A stretch of DNA of 27,526 nucleotides, taken from NCBI GenBank assembly GCA_002439285.1, contig DJTQ01000134.1, positions 1-27,526 on the forward strand. The letters are read 5' to 3'. The number at the start of each line of letters is the position of its first letter. Position 1 is the first letter of the stretch. Origin of the DNA: Paenibacillaceae bacterium UBA6304 (GTDB taxonomy: Bacteria; Bacillota; Bacilli; Paenibacillales; Paenibacillaceae). This document shows, piece after piece, positions 17,244-25,984 of the stretch. The notes under the pieces are model-generated. The model searched no databases. It was not told the DNA's origin and was given only the letters and a program-made list of their open reading frames with translations. The position numbers and the translations under genes are program-made.

Positions 17244-20015
17244 TTATTTGCGGAGTCCGATCGTCACAATCTCACAAGGACCTACGGGCAGGGATAGCCC
17301 GCCGGCGGTATTGCCGGGCAAAGAAGCTGCCGGTTCCTCCAGGATCGTCGTCTTATACAAAGATTCGGATGGAATTTCCGGGCTAAAGGTCAGTTCAGTA
17401 TCCTTGCCGCCCATATTGAACCAACGAATTAGCAGATCTCCCGATTCCTCGTTCATTTTCAGGGAAGAGAAGGCAAGCTCGGCGCTCTCCCAGCGAAGCG
17501 GCGTATACCGTGGGGCGATTTGTCCGGAGTGAACGCCGGTCTGGCAAACCGTCCAAGGAATCTGGAAACGATAAGCCTCAGCATAAGCATCGAACGCCTC
17601 ACTCCCTTTGGCGTTGCTATATGGGATGAGTTCCATCGTAAAGGTATGCTCTCCCAGACACTGTGCCTCCGGCGTCCGGAACAGCCCCCAATCGCCCAAC
17701 TCGCCGACGGAGCGTAGCAGCGTAACGGCAATGGTATTCCGGCCGTCCCGCAACACTTCGTACTCGTTTAGCCCCAGGTTGGCTACTGCCAAGCCGGCCA
17801 TGCCATCGCCAATTTCCACAAAGCTCTGTTGATGCTGCGTGTTGCTCGGATTTTTCCATTCGGGAGCCGGCTCATTGTCCCGCACGGCAATCTCGAACAT
17901 AGAATCGACCCGATGTGTGGTTGCGGCCAAATCCGTCGGGAACAACATCCGCAGCCGATGATCCTTCGCTTGGTTATTCAGCTTCGTCTCGATCCGGAGT
18001 CCTCTTCCGCTTGCTTCGAGCGATAATACCGTGGTGATCTCCAGCGGGATGAGTCGTTTACTGCGCTGTGCTTTTCGTTCCGGATAATATACAAGTTCCC
18101 TCTGCTCCGCATCCAGCGTATCGTCCGCGGACGCAGGGATTTCCCACAGATGGCGAATTTCCACGGAAGCGCGGTAAGGCTTATCTTCCAGCACGCGAAT
18201 GCGGGCGGCAATGCCTTTGGTTGTCAGCGCTTGTTCGCCTTCCGGCTGTCTGTACATGTATTCGTTGCCGATGTCGCCCGTATCTTCGTAGACGCCAAGG
18301 TCCCGGTAGGTCCGACCCGAGGTTTTATCACTCAGCGCAAAGGAACCGTCCTCGGCGATCTCCACCTTAAGATATTCATTCTCCATCGTATAATGTTCCG
18401 TCACCAGGGAGTCTACAGTCGGTGAGACATTGCCCGACGGCGGCTGTCCGTCAACTGTAACTGTTGCTTTGTCCCGGCGTATCCAAGCATAGGCGCGTAG
18501 CCCTAATGCAGGAACGCTCTCCGCTTGAAACGTAATCCTTACCCGGCGACACATGTACGGTTGTCGAAACTTATCGTCCGGCAAATCATAACCGAACAAG
18601 AGTCCGAGATCCTCGACGAAACAATCCACCGTGTTTCCGGCCTCGTCCACCAGAACCCGGCCGGACAAGTCCGTATCCTTCATCCGGCGGGCGGTCTCTT
18701 CCAGCGTAAAGCCTTCCCGCAAGTATAAGCGGGCGGCATCCAGCTCCATAGTGATCACTCCGGTACGCACCCAACCCGTCGTATTCATCGCGATCAAAGG
18801 CAAGGGATCTTCGCCATAAGCTGCAAATCCCGATGTGTCGACCGCTTCGGCAATCACCTGCTTGCTGTCGTCGATAATCGTCTCGGCAACATGGCGACTC
18901 TTACCAAACCTCGCTACCATCTCGCGGTGCACCTCATCCACGCTGCAGCCGCAGATACTGTCATGCGGGTGGTTTTGCATCAGCGTTTTCCAGGCGTAGG
19001 TAAACAGGTGGTGCGGGTAATCCTGCCCAAGCAGATGAGCCATGGAGGCTAAAGGCTCAGCCACCTTTTCCAGCAAGACTTGTCCTTTCTGGTTCATCTG
19101 CTTCAAATACACCCGTGCCGAAGCCGTATTGACGAGCGTCCCCCATCCATCCGTACGCTGGCTGCGGAGCTCGCCCTTCACGGAGGATAAATCCCGGTCC
19201 AACGCCGCCTCTAGCGACTGCAAATACTGCGGCAGGTTGGAATGCACAAACTCCGTATCCGGATACAGCCGGGACGCCGTTTCGATCGCCTCCGGCAGGT
19301 CCAGTTGAACCGGCTGGTGGTCGCATCCGTTCATGAACAACAGTTCCCCGGTTGACGCGTATTTCTCGGCATCCGCCAGCTTGCGATCCCAGAACGCCTT
19401 AGCTTCCGTCTCGTCTACGGGCACTTCATTGCCGTTCGAATACCAGTTGGCAAACAGGATACCGAGTACCTTCGAGCCGTCCGGCCCTTCCCAGATCAGC
19501 TCGGAGAAGGAAGATTCATAATCACCTTCCGACACGGTGTTGTTGAATCCGGTCGGTTTCACGCCACGGCCGAAAAAGGCGTTCCCGATCCCCGATTGCC
19601 GCATTAGCTGCGGAGTCTGCCCGACCAGGCCGAATGTATCGGGGAAGTAGCCGATCTTGGCCGGTTCCCCGTACCGCTTAGCATCCCGGTGCCCGATCTG
19701 CATATTGCGTATGTTCGCTTCGCCGCTCGTCAAAAATGCGTCCTGCAAAATATACCACGGGCCGATTAGGATGGTTCCATTCCGAATATGTTTCTCCAGC
19801 CGCTCCTTATTCTCGGGACGGACCTGGAGGTAATCGTCAAGGATGATCGTTTGTCCGTCGAGATAGAAGCTTTTGAATTCCCCACCCTCGTCCAACTTGT
19901 CCAAAAGCGCATCAACGAGCGCAACGAGCCGGACATGATGCTTCTCATAGGGCAAATACCATTCGCGGTCCCAATGCGTATGCGAAATGAGATGTGCCGT
20001 TCTTTTTTTGGCCAT
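17244..20015 (-). CDS. Alpha-mannosidase, glycoside hydrolase family 38 (shorter paralogue)
   Basis: The 923-residue protein begins directly with the catalytic domain. SHTHWDREWYLPYEKH supplies the metal-binding His-x-Asp (H14, D16), and IGYFPDTFGLVGQTPQLM contains the putative nucleophile D126. A helical middle domain and large beta domains follow, as in GH38. There is no signal peptide, so it cleaves alpha-mannosides in the cytoplasm, in the manner of bacterial MngB-type enzymes; linkage specificity is not readable. AAAGGCGGGG precedes the ATG. It is the last gene of the minus-strand cluster, 51 bases after GH130, and is clearly different from the 1052-residue GH38 in the same cluster, so the two may divide linkages. 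Confidence 0.93.
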   Translation of the reverse strand: MAKKRTAHLISHTHWDREWYLPYEKHHVRLVALVDALLDKLDEGGEFKSFYLDGQTIILDDYLQVRPENKERLEKHIRNGTILIGPWYILQDAFLTSGEANIRNMQIGHRDAKRYGEPAKIGYFPDTFGLVGQTPQLMRQSGIGNAFFGRGVKPTGFNNTVSEGDYESSFSELIWEGPDGSKVLGILFANWYSNGNEVPVDETEAKAFWDRKLADAEKYASTGELLFMNGCDHQPVQLDLPEAIETASRLYPDTEFVHSNLPQYLQSLEAALDRDLSSVKGELRSQRTDGWGTLVNTASARVYLKQMNQKGQVLLEKVAEPLASMAHLLGQDYPHHLFTYAWKTLMQNHPHDSICGCSVDEVHREMVARFGKSRHVAETIIDDSKQVIAEAVDTSGFAAYGEDPLPLIAMNTTGWVRTGVITMELDAARLYLREGFTLEETARRMKDTDLSGRVLVDEAGNTVDCFVEDLGLLFGYDLPDDKFRQPYMCRRVRITFQAESVPALGLRAYAWIRRDKATVTVDGQPPSGNVSPTVDSLVTEHYTMENEYLKVEIAEDGSFALSDKTSGRTYRDLGVYEDTGDIGNEYMYRQPEGEQALTTKGIAARIRVLEDKPYRASVEIRHLWEIPASADDTLDAEQRELVYYPERKAQRSKRLIPLEITTVLSLEASGRGLRIETKLNNQAKDHRLRMLFPTDLAATTHRVDSMFEIAVRDNEPAPEWKNPSNTQHQQSFVEIGDGMAGLAVANLGLNEYEVLRDGRNTIAVTLLRSVGELGDWGLFRTPEAQCLGEHTFTMELIPYSNAKGSEAFDAYAEAYRFQIPWTVCQTGVHSGQIAPRYTPLRWESAELAFSSLKMNEESGDLLIRWFNMGGKDTELTFSPEIPSESLYKTTILEEPAASLPGNTAGGLSLPVGPCEIVTIGLRK

Positions 20016-20066
20016 GCCGTGTTCCCCGCCTTTCGTTGCCTATTCTAGTTATATGACTGCGTCTGC

Positions 20067-21053
20067 TTACAGCGGATACTTCTCCATATGCTCAAGCAAT
20101 TCGTCGACTGTCGTAAAAGCCAGCCCTGTTACGGTATCGGCACAGCCATAATAAATGGCGATCCGGCCGGTATCCGCATCCGTGAGCGCCGCACAAGGGA
20201 AAGTCACGTTAGGCACATCGCCCACGCACTCGTACAATGTTTCCGGGCCCAGGATATAGTTGCGCGAACGGGCTTTAACTATCCACGGCTGATCCAGATC
20301 AAGCAGCGCGCAGCCCATGCGGTAAACAAAACCGTTGCACGTGTTGATCACACCATGATAAATCAGCAACCAGCCTTGATCCGTTTCGATCGGGATGGGT
20401 CCCGGACCGATTTTTTTCGATTGCCATGCGGAAGCATCCCCGTCGATCGTACCCATTACATAGCGGTGTTTGCCCCAGAACGTAAGATCCGGGCTTTCGC
20501 TATAGAAAATATCGCCGAATGGCGTGTGTCCCGTATCGCTCGGGCGGCTGAGCATGGCATAATGATTACCGATCTTACGCGGGAACAGGACCCCGTTGCG
20601 GTTGTAAGGCAAGAAGGCGTTCTCCAGTTGGTGGAAAGTTTTGAAGTCGGTCGTATATGCCAGGCCGATCGTCGGGCCGTGATAACCATTGCACCAGGAA
20701 ATGTAATAGCGGTCCCCGATTTTGCATACCCGTGGATCGTAGCGGTATTCCCGCTGAATGACATGTTCGTCCCCTTGAAACACAATCGGTTCGTGATTGA
20801 TATTCCAATTGATTCCGTCCTCGCTGAATCCGGCAAAAATATCCATGCTGACTGATTTGGAATCGCAGCGGAATACCCCAGCAAATCCGTCTCCGAACGG
20901 AATAACGGCCGAATTGAATATGCTGTTGGAGCTTGGGATGGCATCGCGCGCAATGATCGGGTTGGCGGAATAGCGCCACACCGGTCCGTTATAACCGGCA
21001 GGCTTCTCCTGCCAAGGCATATTTGTCAGGCTTTCACCCATAATTTTGCTCAT
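20067..21053 (-). CDS. Glycoside hydrolase family 130 protein, beta-mannoside phosphorylase-like
   Basis: The 328-residue protein has a five-bladed propeller-type sequence, with GFSEDGINW and the conserved [18 protein letters not shown], in which D106 matches the GH130 proton donor. GH130 members phosphorolyse beta-mannosides, giving mannose 1-phosphate; one subgroup acts on Man-beta-1,4-GlcNAc from N-glycan cores, which would fit the neighbouring alpha-mannosidases. Subgroup assignment is inference. The reading frame extends upstream to 21218, but I start at the ATG at 21053, where AAGGAG lies nine bases upstream; the extension translates octamer repeats into a low-complexity Gln/Ser/Lys tract. 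No signal peptide. Confidence 0.9.
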   Translation of the reverse strand: MSKIMGESLTNMPWQEKPAGYNGPVWRYSANPIIARDAIPSSNSIFNSAVIPFGDGFAGVFRCDSKSVSMDIFAGFSEDGINWNINHEPIVFQGDEHVIQREYRYDPRVCKIGDRYYISWCNGYHGPTIGLAYTTDFKTFHQLENAFLPYNRNGVLFPRKIGNHYAMLSRPSDTGHTPFGDIFYSESPDLTFWGKHRYVMGTIDGDASAWQSKKIGPGPIPIETDQGWLLIYHGVINTCNGFVYRMGCALLDLDQPWIVKARSRNYILGPETLYECVGDVPNVTFPCAALTDADTGRIAIYYGCADTVTGLAFTTVDELLEHMEKYPL

Positions 21054-21090
21054 GTTCCTGGTCTCCTTTTTCTCGTATGGTTGTATGCTC

Positions 21091-21134
21091 GATTGCTTGA
21101 TTGTTTGATTGTTTGATTGCTTGCTTGATTGCTT
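21091..21134. repeat. Octamer tandem repeat (GATTGYTT)
   Basis: Five full copies of GATTGCTT or GATTGTTT (21091-21098, 21099-21106, 21107-21114, 21115-21122, 21127-21134) with a half copy GCTT between the fourth and fifth. The array is just upstream of the GH130 ribosome binding site on the transcribed side. Confidence 0.9.
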
Positions 21135-21184
21135 GATATGGATAGGCCATGCGGCGAGTAAATAATGGATAAATAATGGATAAA

Positions 21185-21368
21185 TAACTGTAAAAAGTAC
21201 ATCTATTTTCTCGCCCATTGCGAGTTGAAGAGATTTAACTGTAAAAGGTACATCTAATTCCAGCTGTTCCTGAGGAAACGGGAATTTGGAGGGAATTTAA
21301 CTGTAGCTTTTACAGCTATTTTTAACTTTCAGCTTGATTTTGGAAAAATAACTGTATGTTTTACAGTT
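21185..21368. repeat. Array of four TAACTGTA units, each with a TGTA-N5-TACA dyad
   Basis: TAACTGTA starts at 21185, 21236, 21298 and 21349, at intervals of 51, 62 and 51 bases. Each copy continues into a dyad with a five-base centre: TGTA-aaaag-TACA, TGTA-aaagg-TACA, CTGTA-gcttt-TACAG and AACTGTA-tgttt-TACAGTT. The sequences between units differ. The array occupies the gap between the GH125 and GH130 genes and could be an operator array or a cluster of short dispersed repeats. Confidence 0.75.
21344..21368 (-). terminator. Possible weak terminator after GH125
   Basis: On the minus strand AACTGTA (21362-21368) pairs with TACAGTT (21350-21356) around five bases. One A and then five T residues (21344-21348) follow. 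The stem is AT-rich, so termination would be partial. It coincides with the fourth TGTA-N5-TACA dyad. Confidence 0.4.
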
Positions 21369-21415
21369 AATCCGAAAATCGCCCAGGGAACAGGTTCAGG
21401 TTTGGCGCTCCGGGC

Positions 21416-21475
21416 CCTACGGGATCCCATCCTACGGGATCCCATCCTACGGGATCCCGTCCTATAGAATCCCGG
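21416..21475. repeat. 15 bp tandem repeat carrying in-frame stop codons
   Basis: Three near-identical units of CCTACGGGATCCCAT (21416-21430, 21431-21445, 21446-21460) and a diverged fourth (21461-21475). The fourth contains the last codons and stop of the GH125 gene. Because the period is five codons, the other three units each hold another TAG in the same frame, preceded by Asp-Gly-Ile-Pro. Each intact unit also contains the palindrome GGGATCCC. Confidence 0.92.
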
Positions 21476-22781
21476 CCTGCATCGCCCGGTACACCAGTTG
21501 CGAGAACAAGCTGTTCGACCAAGCGAACCATTTGCGGGTAAAAACGGTCGGATCGTCCGCATGGAATCCTTCATGCATGAATCCGGTGTCCGCATCCGTT
21601 GCTTCCAGCATCGCGATCATTTCCAGCTTCTCCTCTGCGGTTTGCGCGGTAATCCCCTGCATGGACAACGCCATATGCCAGATGTAGTCCTTCGGCGTAT
21701 GCGGGCTGCCGATGCCTTTAGCGGCCTTACCTTCGAAATAAAAAGGATTCTCCTTGCTCAAGGCGAACCGGCGGGTATTCTGGTAGATGTGATCGTCTGC
21801 GCTCACATACCCCAGATAAGGGATGGACATCAGTCCCGGCGTCCCGGCATCGTCCATCAGGCAGTAATTGCCGAAGCCGTCGGTTTCGTAGGCGTAAATC
21901 GGACCGAATTGCGGGTGCCGGTAAATCCCGTACAGCTTGATGCCATAGTCGATTTCGAATTCCAGCTCCTTGAGTTCGGCCAGGAAGCCGGTGTCGCGGA
22001 ATACCCATTCCGCAAATTCCTGCATCTGCCGCAGCGCCACGACCGCGAACATATTACCCGGAATGTTGTAATGGAAGTCGCAGGCATCATCGCTGGAACG
22101 GAAGCCCGACCAGACCATTCCCGTGTAATTGACCGGCATCCCCATGCCGCTGTTACGCAGCGAGTCCTCCGGAATCCCGTTGTTGCGGGTAAAGCGGTAC
22201 GGCGACTGCTCAAAATGACGTTGCTCCGTTTTAAACACGTTGTAGATCACCCGCATCGCCGATTTGAAGCCCGCATCGAAAATATCGGTAAGCCCAGTCT
22301 CCTTCCAGTAAGCATAGGCCAAGCGAACGACGAAGCAGAGCGAGTCGATCTCGAATTTCCGCTCCCACACCCATGGCGACATCTCCGTTTCATCGGCCGT
22401 GTTCCAGTGCCAATCGTTAGCGGACTCATTGAATGCGTTGGCGTAGGGGTCGATATGAATATATTGAACATGCCGCTTGATCAAGCCCCCGATGATACGC
22501 TGCAGATCAGCATCCTGTCCGGCAAACGGAACGTAATGGATCACTTGCTCGACCGAGTCCCGCAGCCAGGAGGCCGGGATATCTCCGGTAATAACGAACG
22601 TCGTTCCGTCGTCCATCAGTTTTGTCGTTGTTTCCAGCGTGTTCGGAAAACAGTTCTTGAACAGTTGCAGCAACTTCGGCCGATGCGCCAGCTTCTCCTC
22701 CGCTTCCTTCAACACCTCTTGAATCGCAGCCGGAAGCGCAAGCTTCGGCATCGGTATTTTCGGCAGTCTGAATTGTTCCAA
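21462..22781 (-). CDS. Glycoside hydrolase family 125 exo-alpha-1,6-mannosidase-like protein
   Basis: The 439-residue protein shows the GH125 (formerly DUF1237) pattern of an (alpha/alpha)6 barrel: TFVITGDIPASWLRDSVEQV (about 63-82), ANDWHWNTADETEMSPWVWE, FEIDSLCFVVRLAYAYW and VNYTGMVWSGFRSSDDACDF. The family contains exo-alpha-1,6-mannosidases acting by inversion on N-glycan-type mannosides. No signal peptide is present, so it should be cytoplasmic. The start is TTG at 22781 with AAGGAG eight bases upstream. It follows the large GH38 gene by 38 bases. Its stop codon lies in the fourth unit of a 15 bp tandem repeat, so read-through would meet three more in-frame TAG codons. Confidence 0.92.
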   Translation of the reverse strand: MEQFRLPKIPMPKLALPAAIQEVLKEAEEKLAHRPKLLQLFKNCFPNTLETTTKLMDDGTTFVITGDIPASWLRDSVEQVIHYVPFAGQDADLQRIIGGLIKRHVQYIHIDPYANAFNESANDWHWNTADETEMSPWVWERKFEIDSLCFVVRLAYAYWKETGLTDIFDAGFKSAMRVIYNVFKTEQRHFEQSPYRFTRNNGIPEDSLRNSGMGMPVNYTGMVWSGFRSSDDACDFHYNIPGNMFAVVALRQMQEFAEWVFRDTGFLAELKELEFEIDYGIKLYGIYRHPQFGPIYAYETDGFGNYCLMDDAGTPGLMSIPYLGYVSADDHIYQNTRRFALSKENPFYFEGKAAKGIGSPHTPKDYIWHMALSMQGITAQTAEEKLEMIAMLEATDADTGFMHEGFHADDPTVFTRKWFAWSNSLFSQLVYRAMQAGIL

Positions 22782-22819
22782 ATGACTCGCTCCTTCGCAT
22801 AAGTTGTATCCGGGCGTCT

Positions 22820-25800
22820 TTACCCGTTAATCCGAACCGTCTTGATTTCATAAGGAGAAAAAGACAACGCAATTCGGCCTTCTTGATGGTCCAACGGCTG
22901 TAATTCATTCTCCAACGCATCGGATAGGAAGGCTTCCTGAATCGGCCCGTTCCATTTCACTTCCACATTCTCCCGACCGCCCGCCGATTCATACAACCGC
23001 AGAATGACGCCGTTACCGTCCTCTGCAGGCTTCACCGTGTCGAGGATGACATGTTCCCCGGTAAAACCGATAAACGAATGCGTGCCCGACAGCTTCTTCA
23101 ACTGCTGACCTGGCTGGGTGCCCAGCATCATACCAGGCTTCGCACCGGCAGGCATCACGACGGTCGCCTGGTTCAGCTCCGCTGCCTTGCGAACCGTATG
23201 GGCTTCCTGCCAGCTTCCTTCATGCGGATAGAGTGAATAAGTAAATTCGTGAGCACCCAAATCCGCGGTGACGTCCGGCCATTTTGGTGCCCGAAGCAGG
23301 GACAAGCGCAGGGTGCTGCCAAGCACATCATAGCCGTACTTGCAGTCGTTCAGCAGGCTGACGCCATATCCCCGCTCGGACACATCCGCAAAGCGATGTC
23401 CGCACACCTCGTACTGGGCCTGTTCCCAGCTCGTATTGCGATGTGTCGGACGCTCCACGGTGCCGAAAGGGATCTCATAGGTAGCCTTCGCCGCCACTAC
23501 ATCGACCGGGAAGCCGACCTTCAGCAGCTTATGCGCTTCATTCCAAACAACCTTAGTCTTAAAGTCGATTCTGTGGTCATGATGATAGAGGATCAGATCC
23601 TGGCTAATTTCGGATTGGTTCAATCTCCAGCGGAACCGCAGCACATCCGATACTTCCCCCCGATGCACCAGCTTCCGTTCCAGTAATTCCACCTCGCCGG
23701 CAGGTTGCTCATTGTACCGGGGATCGATATCCCAAGCGTCCCAAAGCGTCGGACGGTCATGGAAGAAGAAGAAACGGTTGGCCCGCTCTCCCGGCCGCAC
23801 TACCTCCCGGTCCGCCTGTTTATCCAGCAAGCTGACGATTTCTCCGCGCTCGTTAAAGGCGATCCGGTAATATTCCGTCTCCCACGTTTCGCCATCCCAG
23901 CTTGCTGGTAGCCCCCCGTGTTCCTCGGCCTGCAAATGGCCACCCTGCAGCCAAACAATCTTGTAGCCGAATGCGGGAACATTCGGCACGCGAACCTGAA
24001 CCGCCGCTACTCCTACACCGCCGCCGTCCCCGCTGACCCGGTCGACAGCCAGGCGGTTTCCGTCTCCATCAAACGCGGCCGCTCCAGGCCGGATGCCGCC
24101 GCCATTGTCGATCAAAACGATGATATCTCTGGCCCAGCCGAGACTGTTGAACACAATATATGGCTGGCCTTCGCCCGACATTCCGATCCCCTTAATAAGC
24201 GCTGCTAAGCCATCGTTCAGACTCTCATCGCCGAGACTGAAAATCTCTTTATATTCCTTCTCCGAGGTTTCATACGCTTCCGTAATCGCCGAGCCTGGAA
24301 TAATGTCATGGAACTGGTTCAGCAAAATCAGCTTCCATCCATCATGAAGCGACTGAAGGCTGGCGGCACGTTCCGTACCCGGCGAAGCCGCTCCGGCCAA
24401 GGTGTTCCATAGCTCCGCCTCGCGGTACAGCAATTCCGCCTTGCGGTTGTTCCGCTTATTGCGGCCGTGGGTCGTATAGGTGCCGCGGTGCAGCTCCAGA
24501 TACAGATCTCCGCGCCATTCCGGCAGCCCCGGTTCTGCCGCATCCACGCCGGCAAAGAAATCGCTCGCCGTTCCATACGCGCCGGCCGGTTGACCGACCA
24601 TCAAATCGGAGCGGTTGATATACTCCAGCATTTCGCGAGTAACGCCACCCCCGCCGTCGCCATGGCCGTATAGAAGCATTTGATCCGGATGAACCGCCTT
24701 CTCCCGGTAAGACTGCCAATGATCGTGAATGTCTTTAGGCAGCGTATTCTCGTTGACGCCGTGATTCAGATAGGAGAGCATCCGCGTACCATCAATACCC
24801 ACCCAGTAGAACAAGTCGTAAGGGAACACGTTCGTATCGTTCCATCCCAGCTTGGTCGTCATGAAGTAGGAAATGCCGCCGTGCTTCAAAATTTGCGGCA
24901 GGGAAGCGCAATACCCGAACGTGTCGGGCAGCCATTCGATTTGCGAGGTAAGGCCAAACTCCTCCTGATAGAAACGCTGACCGTATAGCATCTGCCGCAT
25001 CAGCGACTCGCCGCTCGGCAGGTTCAAATCGGGTTCGACCCACATACCGCCGACCAGTTCCCAGCGCCCTTCACGGATGCGCGCTTTAACCCGCTCATAC
25101 AACTCCGGATCGTTGTCCTTTAAATAAGCAAACAACTGCGGCTGGCTTTGTGTATACCGGTATTCCGGATACTCGCTCATCAGCGCGTCGACCGTCGAGA
25201 ATGTCCGGCTCGTCTTCCGCACCGTTTCCCGTGCCGGCCATAGCCAGGCGATATCGATATGGGACTGGCCGATCATATGCATCGTCCCTTCCGCATTTCC
25301 GCCGATTTCGCGGACCCGCCGGGCCAGTTCATGCTCGATTGCAGCCACTCCTCCGCCCTCACGAATCGACTCGTCGTCCATCGCCACCCAGGCATCCATG
25401 GCATGATAAAGCGCCTCGATCAACCGGGTACGACGGAAGTCCTGCTCGCCAAGCAGTACGGCCGAATCGCAGACGATCTTCGCTGAATACAGCAAACTCT
25501 GCACCGGCCGGTTGACCAGGACAATCTGGCTGCGGATCGCCGTAATCGGCGGCTGAATCACCGCCTGCTGATTCAATGGATCTATCGGCTCGGGCACCGG
25601 ATCGAACAGCTCGATTTCCAAATCGAGTGGAGCGCTCAAGTCCTGTAAGGATAGCGTCACGAACGTATGATTCCGATCCAGCCCCTGGCTGGATTTACCG
25701 TTGATCCGCAGCAGTCCTTCCCCGCCCGACTCAAACACAAGACCGACATACCCGGTCCGCCATTCGGCGGGAATTTGCAAGATGGTCCGGAAGAAATATG

Positions 25801-25978
25801 TCGTGCCTTGGCGGCTCGGGAACCGCTCGAAGTCCCCGCCCTGCGGATAAGGGGCAACATCCTCGTATTCGCCCGGCAGCTTGTAAACGGCCGAAGATAT
25901 ATCCCAGCCCCTTAGTTCGAGCGAATCCAGCCAGGCCCGCTCGGATAGCTCTCTTAGAAATCGCTTGATTCGTTCCAT
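22820..25978 (-). CDS. Alpha-mannosidase, glycoside hydrolase family 38 (longer paralogue)
   Basis: The 1052-residue protein has an N-terminal beta-rich domain of about 225 residues, then the GH38 catalytic domain. MIGQSHIDIAWLWPARET supplies the metal-binding H240-x-D242, and IEWLPDTFGYCASLPQIL contains the putative nucleophile D352. A three-helix region and the C-terminal beta-sandwich domains follow (for example LLKVGFPVDVVAAKATYEIP). The layout is that of the cytosolic/lysosomal-type alpha-mannosidases with an added N-terminal domain, whereas the other GH38 in this cluster lacks that domain. No signal peptide. The ATG at 25978 comes six bases after the GH3 stop, indicating tight coupling. 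Substrate linkage is not readable. Confidence 0.94.
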   Translation of the reverse strand: MERIKRFLRELSERAWLDSLELRGWDISSAVYKLPGEYEDVAPYPQGGDFERFPSRQGTTYFFRTILQIPAEWRTGYVGLVFESGGEGLLRINGKSSQGLDRNHTFVTLSLQDLSAPLDLEIELFDPVPEPIDPLNQQAVIQPPITAIRSQIVLVNRPVQSLLYSAKIVCDSAVLLGEQDFRRTRLIEALYHAMDAWVAMDDESIREGGGVAAIEHELARRVREIGGNAEGTMHMIGQSHIDIAWLWPARETVRKTSRTFSTVDALMSEYPEYRYTQSQPQLFAYLKDNDPELYERVKARIREGRWELVGGMWVEPDLNLPSGESLMRQMLYGQRFYQEEFGLTSQIEWLPDTFGYCASLPQILKHGGISYFMTTKLGWNDTNVFPYDLFYWVGIDGTRMLSYLNHGVNENTLPKDIHDHWQSYREKAVHPDQMLLYGHGDGGGGVTREMLEYINRSDLMVGQPAGAYGTASDFFAGVDAAEPGLPEWRGDLYLELHRGTYTTHGRNKRNNRKAELLYREAELWNTLAGAASPGTERAASLQSLHDGWKLILLNQFHDIIPGSAITEAYETSEKEYKEIFSLGDESLNDGLAALIKGIGMSGEGQPYIVFNSLGWARDIIVLIDNGGGIRPGAAAFDGDGNRLAVDRVSGDGGGVGVAAVQVRVPNVPAFGYKIVWLQGGHLQAEEHGGLPASWDGETWETEYYRIAFNERGEIVSLLDKQADREVVRPGERANRFFFFHDRPTLWDAWDIDPRYNEQPAGEVELLERKLVHRGEVSDVLRFRWRLNQSEISQDLILYHHDHRIDFKTKVVWNEAHKLLKVGFPVDVVAAKATYEIPFGTVERPTHRNTSWEQAQYEVCGHRFADVSERGYGVSLLNDCKYGYDVLGSTLRLSLLRAPKWPDVTADLGAHEFTYSLYPHEGSWQEAHTVRKAAELNQATVVMPAGAKPGMMLGTQPGQQLKKLSGTHSFIGFTGEHVILDTVKPAEDGNGVILRLYESAGGRENVEVKWNGPIQEAFLSDALENELQPLDHQEGRIALSFSPYEIKTVRING

Positions 25979-25984
25979 GATGTC

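Noticed and set aside
20088..20855. 255-codon plus-strand reading frame opposite GH130
   Set aside because: Antisense to the GH130 propeller sequence, with no ribosome binding site and no recognisable motif.
21054..21218. In-frame N-terminal extension of the GH130 protein to a Met at 21218
   Set aside because: The extension is a low-complexity translation of the octamer repeats, and a good ribosome binding site precedes the ATG at 21053.
21185..21368. CRISPR array suggested by four spaced repeats
   Set aside because: Only the 8-base head and short dyad are shared and the spacing varies by 11 bases; there are no cas genes in the window.
21498..22802. 434-codon plus-strand reading frame opposite the GH125 gene
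   Set aside because: It is antisense to a gene with clear GH125 motifs; the His/Arg-rich product matches no family I recognise and there is no ribosome binding site. Long antisense frames are common in GC-rich coding DNA.
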